A stretch of DNA of 15,108 nucleotides from an uncultured Eubacteriales bacterium (lineage in GTDB: Bacteria; Bacillota; Clostridia; Oscillospirales; CAG-272). Position 1 is the first letter of the stretch, and every line of letters starts with the position of its first letter. Position numbers and translations under genes: made by a program. Location: the NCBI GenBank assembly GCA_900555785.1, contig USMO01000013.1, positions 1-15,108 on the forward strand. The letters run 5' to 3'. The notes beneath the pieces were generated by a model. That model was not told the DNA's origin and ran no database searches. It saw only the letters and a list, made by a program, of their open reading frames with translations. This document shows positions 14,718 through 15,108 of this stretch, piece after piece.

Positions 14718-15108
14718 ATGAAGGTACTGCTGACCGGCGGCGGAACGGCGGGGCATATCAACCCGGCGCTCGCCATTGCCGATATGATCCGGCGGAATGC
14801 GCCCGGCTCCGAGATTGCCTTTGTCGGCATCCGGGGCGGGAAAGAGGAGGACCTTGTTCCGCGGGAAGGGTACCGGCTGTACTATGTCAAATCGAAGGGG
14901 ATTCAGCGATCCTGCCGCCCGCGCGCCATGCTCTCCAACGTGCATGCGCTCTGGCTGGCTGCGGCATCTCCTTATTACAAATCCACGCGGTCGATTCTGG
15001 ACGACTTTCAACCGGACATCGTAATCGGGACCGGCGGCTATGCCTGCTGGCCCATCATGGCGGCAGCCGCAAGGCGGGGCATTCCGACCGCGCTGCACGA
15101 ATCCAACG
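14718..15108 (+). CDS. murG: Undecaprenyl-PP-MurNAc-pentapeptide GlcNAc transferase (partial, N-terminal)
   Basis: MurG adds GlcNAc from UDP-GlcNAc to lipid I at the inner membrane face, making lipid II. The window cuts the gene after 130 codons of an expected 350-370. The glycine-rich start MKVLLTGGGTAGHINPALA (1-19), the VIGTGGYACWP segment (99-109) and the HESN motif (127-130; HEQN in many MurG proteins) identify it. A very good AAAGGAGG ribosome binding site ends five bases before the ATG. It follows ftsW after 46 bp, in the expected order, and supplies the substrate that FtsW and the PBP use. Confidence 0.96.
   Translation, partial: MKVLLTGGGTAGHINPALAIADMIRRNAPGSEIAFVGIRGGKEEDLVPREGYRLYYVKSKGIQRSCRPRAMLSNVHALWLAAASPYYKSTRSILDDFQPDIVIGTGGYACWPIMAAAARRGIPTALHESN

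Noticed and set aside
1..15108. CRISPR array, tRNA or rRNA genes, insertion sequences
   Set aside because: No regularly spaced repeats with unique spacers, no cloverleaf or rRNA-like segment, and no transposase or integrase frame were seen.

Overview
The window is the front half of a dcw (division and cell wall) cluster from a Gram-positive bacterium, with a large divergent helicase-nuclease gene beside it. The organism is most likely a GC-rich member of the Clostridia, in the Oscillospiraceae/Ruminococcaceae area. Pointers are the strong AGGAGG-type ribosome binding sites, a PASTA-tailed class B penicillin-binding protein (PBP) of the FtsI/SpoVD type, the gene order mraZ-rsmH-ftsL-PBP-murE-murF-mraY-ftsW-murG, and a MurE close to the meso-diaminopimelate type. 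The taxon is inference; nothing in the window proves it.

Layout. Positions 1-126 hold the possible tail of an unseen upstream gene and a strong + strand terminator. Positions 279-4037 (- strand) encode a 1252-residue protein: HRDC-like N-terminus, DUF4011-type region, superfamily 1 helicase and a C-terminal PD-(D/E)XK nuclease, an architecture like the antiphage Hhe type. It has its own sigma-A promoter and a terminator. The 418-bp divergent intergenic region carries that promoter, four TGCGACA repeats of unknown role, and the mraZ promoter. Four head-to-tail 10-bp repeats directly after that promoter look like the MraZ operator.

From 4456 to the window end all genes are on the + strand: mraZ, rsmH, an ftsL-like gene with a long cytoplasmic extension, a class B PBP, murE, murF, mraY, ftsW and the first 130 codons of murG. 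MurE and MurF complete the UDP-MurNAc-pentapeptide, MraY and MurG turn it into lipid II, and FtsW with the class B PBP (scaffolded by the FtsL-like protein) polymerise and crosslink it at the septum. MraZ is the cluster's own regulator and RsmH modifies 16S rRNA. murD, often found between mraY and ftsW, is not here.

Several intergenic gaps contain more than spacing: a sigma-E-like promoter and inverted repeat before the PBP gene, a three-way-junction-like structured repeat before murE, a perfect 9-bp hairpin before mraY, and a GC-rich palindrome before ftsW. No tRNA, rRNA, CRISPR array, transposase or integrase was seen. The cell-wall genes are ordinary core genes. The most promising targets for follow-up are the helicase-nuclease and the intergenic elements.
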